A stretch of 60,381 nt of DNA. It comes from Prochlorococcus sp. AG-347-M15. GTDB taxonomy: Bacteria; Cyanobacteriota; Cyanobacteriia; PCC-6307; Cyanobiaceae. A program made the translations under genes and the position numbers. Below are positions 8,792-17,675 of this stretch, piece after piece. Location of the stretch: assembly GCA_003281185.1 (NCBI GenBank), contig QCCS01000009.1, forward strand, positions 1 to 60,381, in the 5' to 3' direction. Positions within the stretch are counted from its first letter, which is position 1. Every line of letters starts with the position of its first letter. Under the pieces are notes generated by a model. That model was given only the letters and a program-made list of their open reading frames with translations, was not told the origin of the DNA and searched no databases.

Positions 8792-8814
8792 TTCAAATCT
8801 GGGTGCAGGTACCT
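8792..8814 (+). repeat. Degenerate copy of tRNA-Phe 3' end (att-like)
   Basis: The 23 bases from T-loop to just past the acceptor end of tRNA-Phe (3841-3863) reappear here with 20 identities: the first 13 (ttcaaatctgggt) are exact, and the last four (acct) are exact. The rest of a tRNA is absent. This is what remains when an element integrates into a tRNA 3' end and restores the gene on one side. Confidence 0.7.
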
Positions 8815-8902
8815 GTAAAACTTGTCTATGAAGGAGTTAAATACTTAATTGAAATGGTGAGCCATTAAATTTTTTCGTAATTTTATTATTTTGTTGAAAT
8901 TT

Positions 8903-9322
8903 TTAGTTGTCTACTCTGCAGACTTGACCAATAACACCCAAAATCAATTTATCTCCATTTGGATCTTGCCAATCAGCTAAATCATTGAAATTTTTATTTA
9001 CTTCATCTATAGAAACATCAACGTCTCTAAATGATTTTTCAAAACAATTTATATCCATTGTGTAGAGAATATCATTAGTAATTTCACTTTTTGTCTTGGG
9101 AATAAATTTACTCAATACTCTCACGGAACCATCTTCATTCCTTTTAATACTTCGTCTATCCCATAATTGTTCTCCATATTCACTTTTAGGGACTCCAACC
9201 CATTCATGAGGCAAAGCATTTGATTGTTTTATTGAAATACACATGGAAAAGATTATTGAAAGGACTAAACCAATGCAATTTCTACTAAATATCAAATTAA
9301 CTTTATTCTTAGAATCAACCAT
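8903..9322 (-). CDS. Small secreted hypothetical protein
   Basis: 139 residues. After a short polar start, residues 14-33 form a hydrophobic stretch ending in SNALPHEWVG, consistent with a signal peptide cut near ALP. The mature part begins EWVGVPKSEYGEQLWDRRSI and continues with alternating charged and hydrophobic residues (GSVRVLSKFIPKTKSE), a pattern seen in small periplasmic beta-sheet proteins of the surface-adhesin-E type. That assignment is tentative. Two cysteines (CFEKSF and QVCRVDN) could form a disulfide. It lies alone between the islet margin and the divergent VTT gene. Confidence 0.65.
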   Translation of the reverse strand: MVDSKNKVNLIFSRNCIGLVLSIIFSMCISIKQSNALPHEWVGVPKSEYGEQLWDRRSIKRNEDGSVRVLSKFIPKTKSEITNDILYTMDINCFEKSFRDVDVSIDEVNKNFNDLADWQDPNGDKLILGVIGQVCRVDN

Positions 9323-9467
9323 GAATAGTTCTGAAATAAAAAATCTTTTATCGGTAATTAATAAAAGATTAAAAATTTGTAAAAATTTTTATTGATTAGT
9401 AATTCTATTATAGATACAATCAAATATTAAATTAAGAATTTACTTCCAATAAATTTACTAGAAAGTA

Positions 9468-10103
9468 ATGAATAAAATACAGAAATTTCTCTCAGTAGTT
9501 TTTTTTATCGCAATATTTGTTGTATTGATTTATTTAATCCAAAATTATGGGATAGAACCTCTAAGGAACAAAATAGAGAGTATGGGGATTTGGGCTCCTT
9601 TTGGAATTTTCATACTAAGAGGAGTGAGTATTATTTTACCAGCTCTTCCAAGTTCAGCTTATTCTCTTCTAGCTGGTTCATTATTAGGATTTCAAAAAGG
9701 GTACATGACAATAATCTTTTCTGATATCATTTTTTGCCAAGCTGCTTTCTTTATTGCAAGAAATTATGGGCGAGTCCCTGTAAGGAATTTAGTAGGCCCA
9801 AAAGCAATGAAAAAAATTGAAAGTTTTAATCAAAACCAACTAGAAGAAAATTTCTTTCTAATGACAGGTCTACTAATGACTGGACTTTTTGATTTTCTAA
9901 GCTATGCAATTGGTATTGGGGGAACTCGCTGGAAGATATTCACTCCAGCATTATTAATAAGTCTTTTAATCAGTGATTCTATATTAGTAGCCGTAGGAGC
10001 AGGTGTAAGTCAGGGAGCGGGGTTATTTCTTGGGGGAGCTCTTTTGGGCATGTTTGCATTAGCTACTATTTCAGGATTAGCAAAAAACAAAATGCCTAAA
10101 TAA
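9468..10103 (+). CDS. VTT-domain (TVP38/TMEM64/DedA-like) membrane protein
   Basis: 211-residue inner-membrane protein with an N-terminal anchor (8-25) and further hydrophobic segments. The VTT core is recognisable: GIWAPFGIFILRG, the ALPSSAYSLLAGSLLGF stretch with a re-entrant-loop proline, and later GGTRWKIFTPALLIS. Families of this fold act in lipid scrambling or undecaprenyl-phosphate recycling; the specific substrate cannot be told. The ATG at 9468 is the natural start. It is divergent from the secreted protein gene, and the cpeS locus follows in the same direction after 119 bases. Confidence 0.85.
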   Translation: MNKIQKFLSVVFFIAIFVVLIYLIQNYGIEPLRNKIESMGIWAPFGIFILRGVSIILPALPSSAYSLLAGSLLGFQKGYMTIIFSDIIFCQAAFFIARNYGRVPVRNLVGPKAMKKIESFNQNQLEENFFLMTGLLMTGLFDFLSYAIGIGGTRWKIFTPALLISLLISDSILVAVGAGVSQGAGLFLGGALLGMFALATISGLAKNKMPK

Positions 10104-10222
10104 CAAAACAGTTAAAAAATTTGTAACCAAAGAAGAGAGATATGACATTTTTGCAAACAACAACAATTTAAATAAGAATTCATGCAAGAATAGGAATCGA
10201 TTAATTTTTTTAAAGTTCTTAG

Positions 10223-10402
10223 ATGACTCCATTTAGACCAACTTCACATGATCGCCCTGGAGAACAAATATCAACAACTCCTTCTGGTTTAAAAGTAACT
10301 TCTGCAAAGAGATTAATGGTGGATTCAATGGTAAGAATGATTCAAAAAGCAGAAAATCATTCCGTAGAAGATAAACTTGACGAAGAATCTAACAACAATT
10401 AA
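10223..10402 (+). CDS. Small conserved-looking protein overlapping cpeS
   Basis: A 59-codon ATG frame beginning [20 protein letters not shown], with a helical basic middle ([19 protein letters not shown]) and an acidic tail. No membrane segment or cysteine is present and I do not recognise a family. It ends 26 bases inside the start of the CpeS-like gene, an arrangement that suggests translational coupling. The amino-acid composition is that of a real soluble protein and not of AT-rich noise. Its place suggests a link to phycoerythrin maturation, which is inference. Confidence 0.6.
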   Translation: MTPFRPTSHDRPGEQISTTPSGLKVTSAKRLMVDSMVRMIQKAENHSVEDKLDEESNNN

Positions 10403-10928
10403 TCAATTTATTGATAGAAGCATAGGAGAGTGGAAAGCCATAAGAAGTACTCATACTTTAGCTTTTCAGGAATTTGAAAACTCAACTAGTAAAATATACA
10501 TAAAAGATATTAACTTTAAGAATAAAAAAGTTATTGAAATTTTTAAAAATTACAAATTAAGTTTGAAACTAGAGAACACAGCCATTTCTATCAAATGGCA
10601 AGCTATTAGTGATTGGGAAGAAGATAATATGAATGAGGAAGATGAAACTATTTTGATATTTTTACCCAAGGATGAAAATTCAGGAATTGTTTTACGAAAT
10701 AAAGGTTATACAGAATCATTTATTTCATCATCCAATTATTCTATTGATGAACAAAATAATTTACACATTAAAACTATTTACAAATCAACTGTTTCCGAAG
10801 AAAGAATTTCCTTTTTATCCACTCACATAAGATCCAGATTTTCTACTATAAGAAATCTCGAAAACAACTCAGTAATTCAGACGTCCCATACTTCAGAGAT
10901 AAGAAATTTAGCTAGTTTAAAAGATTAA
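10377..10928 (+). CDS. cpeS: CpeS-like phycobiliprotein lyase
   Basis: CpcS/CpeS-type lipocalin-fold lyase, which attaches bilins to the cysteine-82-equivalent site of phycobiliproteins. 183 residues; the family N-terminus is clear ([20 protein letters not shown]), as is the later [20 protein letters not shown] region. The start is a TTG at 10377, overlapping the small upstream frame by 26 bases; there is no ATG or GTG before the conserved region. Its 3' end overlaps the convergent cpeB by 17 bases. Likely substrate: the adjacent beta-phycoerythrin with phycoerythrobilin. Confidence 0.85.
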   Translation: MTKNLTTINQFIDRSIGEWKAIRSTHTLAFQEFENSTSKIYIKDINFKNKKVIEIFKNYKLSLKLENTAISIKWQAISDWEEDNMNEEDETILIFLPKDENSGIVLRNKGYTESFISSSNYSIDEQNNLHIKTIYKSTVSEERISFLSTHIRSRFSTIRNLENNSVIQTSHTSEIRNLASLKD

Positions 10929-11424
10929 TTATCCTTTCAAATTGAAACTCTGTTTCAGATATTAATTTTGGAAGAAATCCTTTCTGTCCTTGCATATTAT
11001 TAATTGTTGAATTTAAATCAGAGATTGTTGCATCTCTCATTAATTCAATAACCCTTCTTGCATTTCTTAAAGGTACTCCAAGAGCAAGATAAGTATTTTT
11101 AAGATCCTTCAAACAACTTTTTTCTAACACTGATTCGTCATTAGAGATTAAAAGATAAACAACAATCCTTAGGATTATTTCTCCATCTCTTAAACAAACA
11201 GACATCTTGTTAGTTGTATTTAAAGATATTTTTGAATTAACTGAATCTTGATTTTCGCAAATCATTCCTGTTACAGCGTCTGCTGCTATTGCAGGTGCAT
11301 TATTGGTTATTGAGGTTATTGCGTCTAATCTGGAGTTTGCACTATTTATAAATTCTTTTATACTACTTAAATCATTTAAATTGTTATCAGCAGACAATAG
11401 TTGATTATTATTTGAAACTGACAT
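10912..11424 (-). CDS. cpeB: Degenerate phycoerythrin beta subunit
   Basis: 170 residues of the phycobiliprotein beta family, recognised by [10 protein letters not shown] (C56) and the chromophore motif [12 protein letters not shown] (C77, equivalent to Cys-82), followed by [19 protein letters not shown]. Compared with normal CpeB, the second cysteine of the doubly linked site and the C-terminal bilin cysteine are missing, so at most one or two bilins can bind. No alpha subunit is nearby. This reduced beta-phycoerythrin is known from high-light Prochlorococcus, where it is thought to act as a photoreceptor or relic and not as an antenna. It is convergent with, and overlaps, cpeS. Confidence 0.92.
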   Translation of the reverse strand: MSVSNNNQLLSADNNLNDLSSIKEFINSANSRLDAITSITNNAPAIAADAVTGMICENQDSVNSKISLNTTNKMSVCLRDGEIILRIVVYLLISNDESVLEKSCLKDLKNTYLALGVPLRNARRVIELMRDATISDLNSTINNMQGQKGFLPKLISETEFQFERIINLLN

Positions 11425-11602
11425 TCCTTAAGTAAAAAAGTAAAAGATAGATTTTAGAATAGTACAAAACTAATAAAAACAATACAATTTCAAAATTAAT
11501 GCAACGCTTCTTAATTAATAACTTCATTCCAAAGTGATAGTTGAAATAATTCAAATAAAATAATTTTTTCCGCTAATATAAAAATGTGTATTTAATAAAA
11601 TT

Positions 11603-11809
11603 TTGGATCAACAAGATTTAAAATCATCTAAGAAACTTATTTCCTCATATAAAAAGAGATTGGAAAAAGAAATTCTTGACCGAAGTATTAAACTAAGAAT
11701 GCCTCAAAATAAATTTGAAGAAATAATTAAAAACAATAATGAACTTATAAATTTAAAAAAAGCATTAGAACACCTTAACACTGAATCTGAACCTCATAGT
11801 AAAGTCTGA
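11603..11809 (+). CDS. Small charged helical protein upstream of helicase
   Basis: 68 codons from a TTG at 11603, 22 bases before the helicase gene. The predicted protein is almost entirely charged helix (KKLISSYKKRLEKEILDR and FEEIIKNNNELINLKKALEH), without cysteines or membrane segments. No family recognised. The close, same-strand spacing to uvrD suggests a shared transcript. The absence of any ATG makes the start uncertain. Confidence 0.5.
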   Translation: MDQQDLKSSKKLISSYKKRLEKEILDRSIKLRMPQNKFEEIIKNNNELINLKKALEHLNTESEPHSKV

Positions 11810-11831
11810 TTTTTGAAAAAACCTTCCAAAA

Positions 11832-14240
11832 GTGTCTCAAACAAACAATTTTCTTTTTAAGTACTTAAACAAAGAACAACTAATTGCAGTAAATCATGTT
11901 TACGGACCATTATTGGTTGTAGCAGGAGCAGGAAGCGGAAAGACAAAAGCGCTTACCCACAGAATTGCGAATCTCATTGAAAACAATTCTATAGATCCCT
12001 ACAACATTCTTGCGGTTACTTTTACTAACAAAGCTGCTAAAGAAATGAAAGCAAGATTAGAGGTTCTTCTGGCTCAAGAATTAGCTTTAAATCAATTTGG
12101 TCAGCCTTGGACAACTCTCAAAGAAATTGATCAAAATCAATTAAGAGCAAACGTTCACCAAGAGAAGCTTCAGAACCTTTGGATCGGTACTTTCCATTCC
12201 TTATTTTCAAGACTTCTGAGATACGATATTGAAAAATATACTGATCCAGAAGGCCTAAAATGGACAAGACAATTTTCAATTTATGATGAAACAGATTCTC
12301 AAACATTAGTAAAAGAAATTATCAGTCAAGATATGAATCTTGACCCAAAAAGATATGATCCCAAAAAGATTAAAAGATTAATAAGTAATGCTAAAAATCA
12401 ATGCTTAACTTCTAATGATCTTTTAGAAAAAGCAGATAATAATTTTGATAAAACAGTTGCAGAAGCCTATAAGAGATATAGGATTTCACTCTCAAAAAAT
12501 AATTCTTTAGACTTTGATGATCTTCTGCTTTTGCCTGTTTTTTTATTGAGGCAAAATGATATAGTCAGAGATTACTGGCACAAAAGATTTAAACATATTT
12601 TAGTTGATGAATATCAAGATACAAATAGAACACAATATGAACTTATAAAATTAATTACTGCTGGGAATACTGAACCAAAAAAATTCTTCAATTGGGAAGA
12701 TCGGTCAATTTTTGTAGTTGGTGATGCTGATCAAAGTATTTATAGTTTCAGAGCAGCTGACTTCAGAATTTTAATTGGTTTTCAAGAAGATTTTAAAACT
12801 TCAATCAACGAAGATACAAAATCATCTCTAGTTAAATTAGAAGAAAATTATAGGTCATCTTCTAATATCCTCGATGCTGCAAACTCATTAATTGAAAACA
12901 ACTCTGAAAGAATTGACAAAGTTTTAAAGGCTACTAAAGAAAAAGGTGAACTTTTAACGTTACTCAGCTGTGATGATGAAATTTCTGAGGCAGAAGCAAT
13001 TACCAATAAAATAAAATCACTCAATAACTATAATCAAAACCCAATTTGGAAAAATTTTGCAATTTTATATCGAACAAGAGCTCAGTCGAGAGTATTAGAA
13101 GAATCTCTTGTAAGGTGGCGCATTCCTTATACAATTTTTGGAGGATTGCGTTTTTATGATAGAAGAGAAATTAAAGATGCAATAGCATATTTGAAAGTTC
13201 TGGTTAATTCTTCAGATAACGTTAGTCTTTTACGCATCATAAATGTTCCTAGAAGAGGGATTGGTAAGACTACTATTCAAAAACTGAATGAACTATCTAA
13301 TAGGTTAAATATCCCATTATGGGAGGTTCTTAATGATAAGCAAAGTCTTGAAGAAACAATAGGCCGATCATCAAAAGGAATTAATAAATTTACTGAAATT
13401 ATGAATGATCTTCTGTGTTACCTAGAAAATTCAGGCCCCGCTCAACTACTACAACTTATATTAGAAAAAAGTGGTTATTTAAGTGACTTGCTCTCTAGTG
13501 GGACTGAAGAATCTGAAGATAGAAGAAATAACTTACAAGAACTAATTAATGCAGCTACTCAATATGAAGAAGAAACAGAAAGTGGGGATGTAGAGGGATT
13601 TCTTTCTACAGCAGCCTTAACAACTGATAATGATACGCAGAAAAATAATCCTAACTCTGTAACTCTCATGACTCTGCATAATAGTAAAGGTTTAGAATTT
13701 CAAAATGTTTTTATCACTGGGCTAGAACAAGGTCTCTTCCCTAGCCATAGATCAATAGATACTCCCTCACTTCTTGAGGAGGAAAGAAGATTATGCTATG
13801 TAGGTATTACTAGAGCTAAAGAAAGAGTTTTCTTAAGTCATGCCAGAGAAAGAAGATTATGGGGTGGAATGCGTGAAGCAACAATTCCTTCAATATTTCT
13901 TTCGGAAATACCTGAAGATTTATTGGATGGCGAATTACCACAAACTGGTGGTGCTTCAATTAGAAGAGATTGGCATCTTGATCGTTTAACTAGAGTTGAT
14001 CGAAACAATCCAAATGAATTTGTTAACAAACCAATAAATGCAGTAAGAAAATTATATTCAGGTCCTAGTAAAGGGAAAAGCTGGATAGTTGGAGATATGC
14101 TAATTCACTCAAAGTTTGGGAAAGGTGAAATCATACATATTTTTGGGAGTGGGGAAAAAATATCTTTAGCAGTAAAATTTGGTGATAAAGGAAGTAAAAT
14201 TCTAGATCCCAGATTAGCTCCAATTCGTTATGTAAGTTAA
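11832..14240 (+). CDS. uvrD: UvrD/PcrA-type DNA helicase
   Basis: Superfamily 1A 3'-to-5' helicase for repair and replication-fork clearing. 802 residues. Motifs in order: Q-motif region LNKEQLIAV, Walker A AGAGSGKT (31-38), TFTNKAAKEMKARL, Walker B VDEYQDTN, GDADQSIYSFRAAD, YRSS, VTLMTLHNSKGLEF, and EERRLCYVGITRAKERV. A C-terminal domain ending near HSKFGKGEIIHIFGSGEKIS resembles the Tudor-like tail of PcrA. The start is a GTG at 11832 (VSQTNNFLFKYL). The next gene begins 5 bases downstream. Confidence 0.96.
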   Translation: MSQTNNFLFKYLNKEQLIAVNHVYGPLLVVAGAGSGKTKALTHRIANLIENNSIDPYNILAVTFTNKAAKEMKARLEVLLAQELALNQFGQPWTTLKEIDQNQLRANVHQEKLQNLWIGTFHSLFSRLLRYDIEKYTDPEGLKWTRQFSIYDETDSQTLVKEIISQDMNLDPKRYDPKKIKRLISNAKNQCLTSNDLLEKADNNFDKTVAEAYKRYRISLSKNNSLDFDDLLLLPVFLLRQNDIVRDYWHKRFKHILVDEYQDTNRTQYELIKLITAGNTEPKKFFNWEDRSIFVVGDADQSIYSFRAADFRILIGFQEDFKTSINEDTKSSLVKLEENYRSSSNILDAANSLIENNSERIDKVLKATKEKGELLTLLSCDDEISEAEAITNKIKSLNNYNQNPIWKNFAILYRTRAQSRVLEESLVRWRIPYTIFGGLRFYDRREIKDAIAYLKVLVNSSDNVSLLRIINVPRRGIGKTTIQKLNELSNRLNIPLWEVLNDKQSLEETIGRSSKGINKFTEIMNDLLCYLENSGPAQLLQLILEKSGYLSDLLSSGTEESEDRRNNLQELINAATQYEEETESGDVEGFLSTAALTTDNDTQKNNPNSVTLMTLHNSKGLEFQNVFITGLEQGLFPSHRSIDTPSLLEEERRLCYVGITRAKERVFLSHARERRLWGGMREATIPSIFLSEIPEDLLDGELPQTGGASIRRDWHLDRLTRVDRNNPNEFVNKPINAVRKLYSGPSKGKSWIVGDMLIHSKFGKGEIIHIFGSGEKISLAVKFGDKGSKILDPRLAPIRYVS

Positions 14241-14245
14241 AACTC

Positions 14246-15493
14246 ATGAACGATATCTCTGATTACATCCAAGGTGAATTAATCAAAACTCCATTTAATC
14301 TATATAACCTAATTGCTAAATACATAGAATCTAATAACAATACCAAAGTAGCTTTTGTTGGCGGTTATTTAAGAGATTTATTAATTAGTAAATTCCACAA
14401 AAAATCGTTTTCTAAACCTTTAGATATTGATCTTGTTATTGAAGGATCCTCTATTTCTCTTGCCAAATTTATAAAAAAAAATATTCTAAATGTAGAATTA
14501 TGTTTAATCAAGGAGTTCAATTTATACAATACTGTAGAAATAAATATTAATGATTATAAAATTGATATTGCTTCTGCAAGAAAAGAAATTTATTCTGCTC
14601 CAGGCTTAAATCCCACAGTTAATAGAAGTACTATTGAGGAGGATCTTAAGAGGAGAGATTTCACTATAAATTCAATAGCCTTCGAGGTCTCGGCAAGGAA
14701 AATCTATGATCTTTATGGAGGAATTTCTGATATAAAAAATAAAAGATTGAACTTACTTCACAGTAATAGTATTTCAGATGATCCAAGTAGATTAATTAGA
14801 TGTGCAAAATATGCTTCAAGGTTAGATTTCAATATTTCAAATAATTCCCTCAAACAATCTCAAGAAACAGTTGAACAATGGCCATGGAAAAGTTCAGGAA
14901 CTCATCAAAAAATGATTTTCCCTCCTGCAATAGGAATAAGAATAAGGATGGAACTAGCTGAAATATGCAAACACGATAACTTGACTAATGTAATTTCGAT
15001 AATTGATAAATGGGAAATTATCTCAATCTTAAATGAAAATATTAAAGTCGATAAAAGGTTTTTAAGAGGACTAAATTGGATTAAGAAGTTAAAGGGAAAT
15101 CATATGCTGTACTTATTAAAAGATTCAAAAGATTTAGAAAAAGCATGTCAAAGATTTTTGGTAAATAATAGTGAGATAAAAGTATTAGAAGATTATTTAA
15201 ATATCAAAAAGTTATTAAATACAAACCAAAAAAATTTCAATCATTTTTCTCCATCAAGATGGACAAAATTTATTGAGGACAGAAACCTAAATGATGAGAC
15301 AGTCAAATTATTAATTTGTGATGGAGGACCATACTGGCGTAAATTTTTTAAGTGGTTATTTATTTACAAATTCATAAAATCAAATAAAGATGGAGAAACT
15401 CTAAAAAAAGAAGGATGGGACCCAGGGAAGGAGATGGGAAAGGAAATCAAAAGATTAAGATATTTGGAAATTGACAAATTAAATATGAATTAA
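14246..15493 (+). CDS. tRNA nucleotidyltransferase / poly(A) polymerase family
   Basis: Class II nucleotidyltransferase, probably adding CCA (or part of it) to tRNA 3' ends; this matters here because the tRNA genes in the window do not encode CCA. 415 residues. Signatures are VAFVGGYLRDLL, the catalytic LDIDLVIEG, and RRDFTINSIAFEV, then DLYGGISDIKNKRL and DDPSRLIRCAKYASRL. The ATG at 14246 lies 5 bases after the helicase stop, suggesting an operon. Whether it is a full CCA enzyme or an A-adding partner cannot be decided by eye. Confidence 0.9.
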   Translation: MNDISDYIQGELIKTPFNLYNLIAKYIESNNNTKVAFVGGYLRDLLISKFHKKSFSKPLDIDLVIEGSSISLAKFIKKNILNVELCLIKEFNLYNTVEININDYKIDIASARKEIYSAPGLNPTVNRSTIEEDLKRRDFTINSIAFEVSARKIYDLYGGISDIKNKRLNLLHSNSISDDPSRLIRCAKYASRLDFNISNNSLKQSQETVEQWPWKSSGTHQKMIFPPAIGIRIRMELAEICKHDNLTNVISIIDKWEIISILNENIKVDKRFLRGLNWIKKLKGNHMLYLLKDSKDLEKACQRFLVNNSEIKVLEDYLNIKKLLNTNQKNFNHFSPSRWTKFIEDRNLNDETVKLLICDGGPYWRKFFKWLFIYKFIKSNKDGETLKKEGWDPGKEMGKEIKRLRYLEIDKLNMN

Positions 15494-17665
15494 TTACATT
15501 TTTACAACTTCTCCAACCTTGTACCATTTATCCTTCAGAACATTTTCATATTTACGATTGCAACTAATCAACAAGGGGCCACATGTTTGAGGATCTAATA
15601 ATAATGATATTCTCTCGTTAAAAGTCTCTTGATCTAATGAATTTTCGTTTAAAAAATTAATTATTCTTTTTTGCTTATTTACTTTATAAATTTTGTCAAA
15701 AATTTCTTTATTAGATTCAAAGAAAGTACTTTTAACATCTTTTCTTATTAAATCAAATACTCCAGGATAAGCTTTAAATGCAAATAAATCTAATATAACT
15801 TTTAGTTGCTCAAGATTATTGCTTTGCCTATATAAATTAGATGATTCAACCATTTCTCTAAGATGTCCAATAAATCCATATCCAGTAATGTCAGTCGCAG
15901 CATTGACTAATGATTCTTTAAATTGATTTTGAAAAATATAAATTTCATCAATCAGATATTGCTGACTTTTTTCTAAATTATTCATTACTTCAGAAGAACT
16001 ACATAGCATATTAATATTTTGCATTTGACCGGCGAAGTAAATCCCAACGCCCAGAGGTCTAGACATCATGAGAATATCTCCAATATTCATTCCAGATTTT
16101 AGCCATGGTTTTGCTCCATTTTTCAAAATGCCTTGGACAGTTAAAGAAATATCAATTCCTAATGAATAAGGTTTATTTACTAAACTTCTTGCCTCGAAAG
16201 TATGGCCTCCAAGTAATTCACCTCCATGATCCTCCACTGTTGATTTAATACCTTGAAGGGATTGAGAAAAGAGATAACCCTGAAATTCCCTTTCAACTTT
16301 TGGTAATGATATTAAAGCCTGTGCGGATGAAAGTTTTGCGCCGCATGCCCACAAATCTGAGCAAGCATGCAAAGTAGTAATTTTTGCATTAAGCCAAGGA
16401 TCACTTACCAAAGCAGGAAATCCATCTACACTTTGCAAGATAATATCTTTGCCATTTTGATATATATCAACTGAATCTTCAGGAGATGAAGCAAAAGAAT
16501 CTAAATTAGAATTTATTAATGATTTATTCAAAACAATTTGAGGAATTTTAGCTGCACAACCCCTGCAATCATTCAATGAAATATTTTTTCCACTTCCTTT
16601 CATAATTAGCCTTTTTGATCTGAACTTTTTAATAAAGTTGAGATCAATTTTATGCTTTAAAATCCAAAAAATAAAAGAAGGGCCGAAAACAAAATTGCGA
16701 TAAATAGCAAAAGCCTTTGGATGATGGCTTGGAAATATATTTACTATTTGCAATCCGATCTTTTGAGGAAACCACTTTTTTAATGATCTCCCTTCTATAT
16801 CTTTTTTTAGGTTTTGTACTAATGTATTTACAACTTTTACTGCAAAAACTCCCGATGCTGGTCTTTTTGCTGAACCTACAACTGCGCAATCACCGACAGC
16901 AAAGATTCCAGATAAACTTTTTATATGCAAATTCTGATTTGTAATTATTCTGCCATAAGAATCTGAATCTAATAATTTTTTTTGTGCCCATAACGGTGAT
17001 GTATTTCCAGTACATAAAAGAATCTTGCCATAATCAAAATTAAGTTTTTCAACTAAATCAATATTGTAATTCCGTAAACTTTTCAGAATTGTATTATTAA
17101 TTTTTCTTGAATCACATAATAGTTTTAAAGGTCTATATCTCCATCTTTTTCTCAAAGCAAATGATACTTCAATTGCAGCAAGGCCACTCCCAACAATTAC
17201 AAATGGAAGTTCATTAACTAAATCAAAAATATCCTCTTTTCGTATTGAGTCATAAGCCCTTAAAAAAGGTTTAATTGAAAAAGCATTTCGATTTTTAACT
17301 AGTGATTCAAATTCTTTTGGAATTATTGTTTGACTTCCATAATTAAGCACCAACTTCGAATAATTAACTGAAGGTCTATTACTTAAAACAATTTTCTTTA
17401 AATTGAAATCAATATCCTTTACTTCTTCTTCTATAAAAGATACTTTTACATTTTTTGCCAAAGATTTTATATCAATTAAACTCTCCTCTAAAGGAATTGA
17501 TTTTGAAATCACCGATGGAAACATCGCCGAATAAACTAAATGAGAATCTCTAGATATAATTGAAATAGGTATTTCTGGCATTAATTTCGAACACATTAAC
17601 CATTTCCTCATTAAAAGAACATTTGTGTGTCCTCCTCCAATTAGTACTAGATGATTAAAAGTCAT
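15494..17665 (-). CDS. selD: NADH dehydrogenase-like / selenide, water dikinase fusion
   Basis: 723 residues in two parts. Residues 1-340 form a FAD/NAD-binding oxidoreductase of the Ndh-2 type: VLIGGGHTNV at the N-terminus, VIVGSGLAAIEVSFALRKRW (156-175) and GIFAVGDCAVVGSA (253-266). Residues 355-723 form SelD, which makes selenophosphate from selenide and ATP: CRGCAAK with C367, C370 and K373, then QSVDGFP, and GGELLGGHTFE. The active-site position is cysteine; no in-frame TGA is needed. This fusion is known in cyanobacteria. No other selenium genes are in the window. The stop abuts the convergent nucleotidyltransferase gene. Confidence 0.92.
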   Translation of the reverse strand: MTFNHLVLIGGGHTNVLLMRKWLMCSKLMPEIPISIISRDSHLVYSAMFPSVISKSIPLEESLIDIKSLAKNVKVSFIEEEVKDIDFNLKKIVLSNRPSVNYSKLVLNYGSQTIIPKEFESLVKNRNAFSIKPFLRAYDSIRKEDIFDLVNELPFVIVGSGLAAIEVSFALRKRWRYRPLKLLCDSRKINNTILKSLRNYNIDLVEKLNFDYGKILLCTGNTSPLWAQKKLLDSDSYGRIITNQNLHIKSLSGIFAVGDCAVVGSAKRPASGVFAVKVVNTLVQNLKKDIEGRSLKKWFPQKIGLQIVNIFPSHHPKAFAIYRNFVFGPSFIFWILKHKIDLNFIKKFRSKRLIMKGSGKNISLNDCRGCAAKIPQIVLNKSLINSNLDSFASSPEDSVDIYQNGKDIILQSVDGFPALVSDPWLNAKITTLHACSDLWACGAKLSSAQALISLPKVEREFQGYLFSQSLQGIKSTVEDHGGELLGGHTFEARSLVNKPYSLGIDISLTVQGILKNGAKPWLKSGMNIGDILMMSRPLGVGIYFAGQMQNINMLCSSSEVMNNLEKSQQYLIDEIYIFQNQFKESLVNAATDITGYGFIGHLREMVESSNLYRQSNNLEQLKVILDLFAFKAYPGVFDLIRKDVKSTFFESNKEIFDKIYKVNKQKRIINFLNENSLDQETFNERISLLLDPQTCGPLLISCNRKYENVLKDKWYKVGEVVKM

Positions 17666-17675
17666 TTACATCCCA

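Larger units (their letters stand above)
3841..8814. mobile_element. Putative tRNA-Phe-integrated genomic islet
   Basis: The segment is bounded on the left by the tRNA-Phe T-loop/3' end (3841-3863) and on the right by a degenerate direct copy of the same 23 bases (8792-8814, 20 identical). It encloses a three-gene accessory operon (VTC, CotH-like, DUF4956) and two non-coding margins. Base composition drops inside: 60-base lines sampled in the operon are about 13-28% G+C, against about 40% in a metK line. Both outer neighbours look like ordinary chromosomal genes. No integrase is visible, so the element would be immobile or moved in trans. tRNA-targeted integrative elements (tycheposons) are known in Prochlorococcus; assignment of this islet to that class is inference. 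Confidence 0.65.
8304..8902. other. Gap between DUF4956 gene and secreted-protein gene
   Basis: 599 bases without a supportable gene. Contents: presumably the promoter of the minus-strand operon near its left end, the right copy of the 32-base direct repeat (8489-8520), an aggagg-like purine stretch at about 8535 with no frame behind it, an orphan terminator-like hairpin (8746-8777), and the decayed tRNA-Phe 3' end (8792-8814). Only very short frames occur. This looks like the eroded right margin of an integrated element. Confidence 0.6.
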
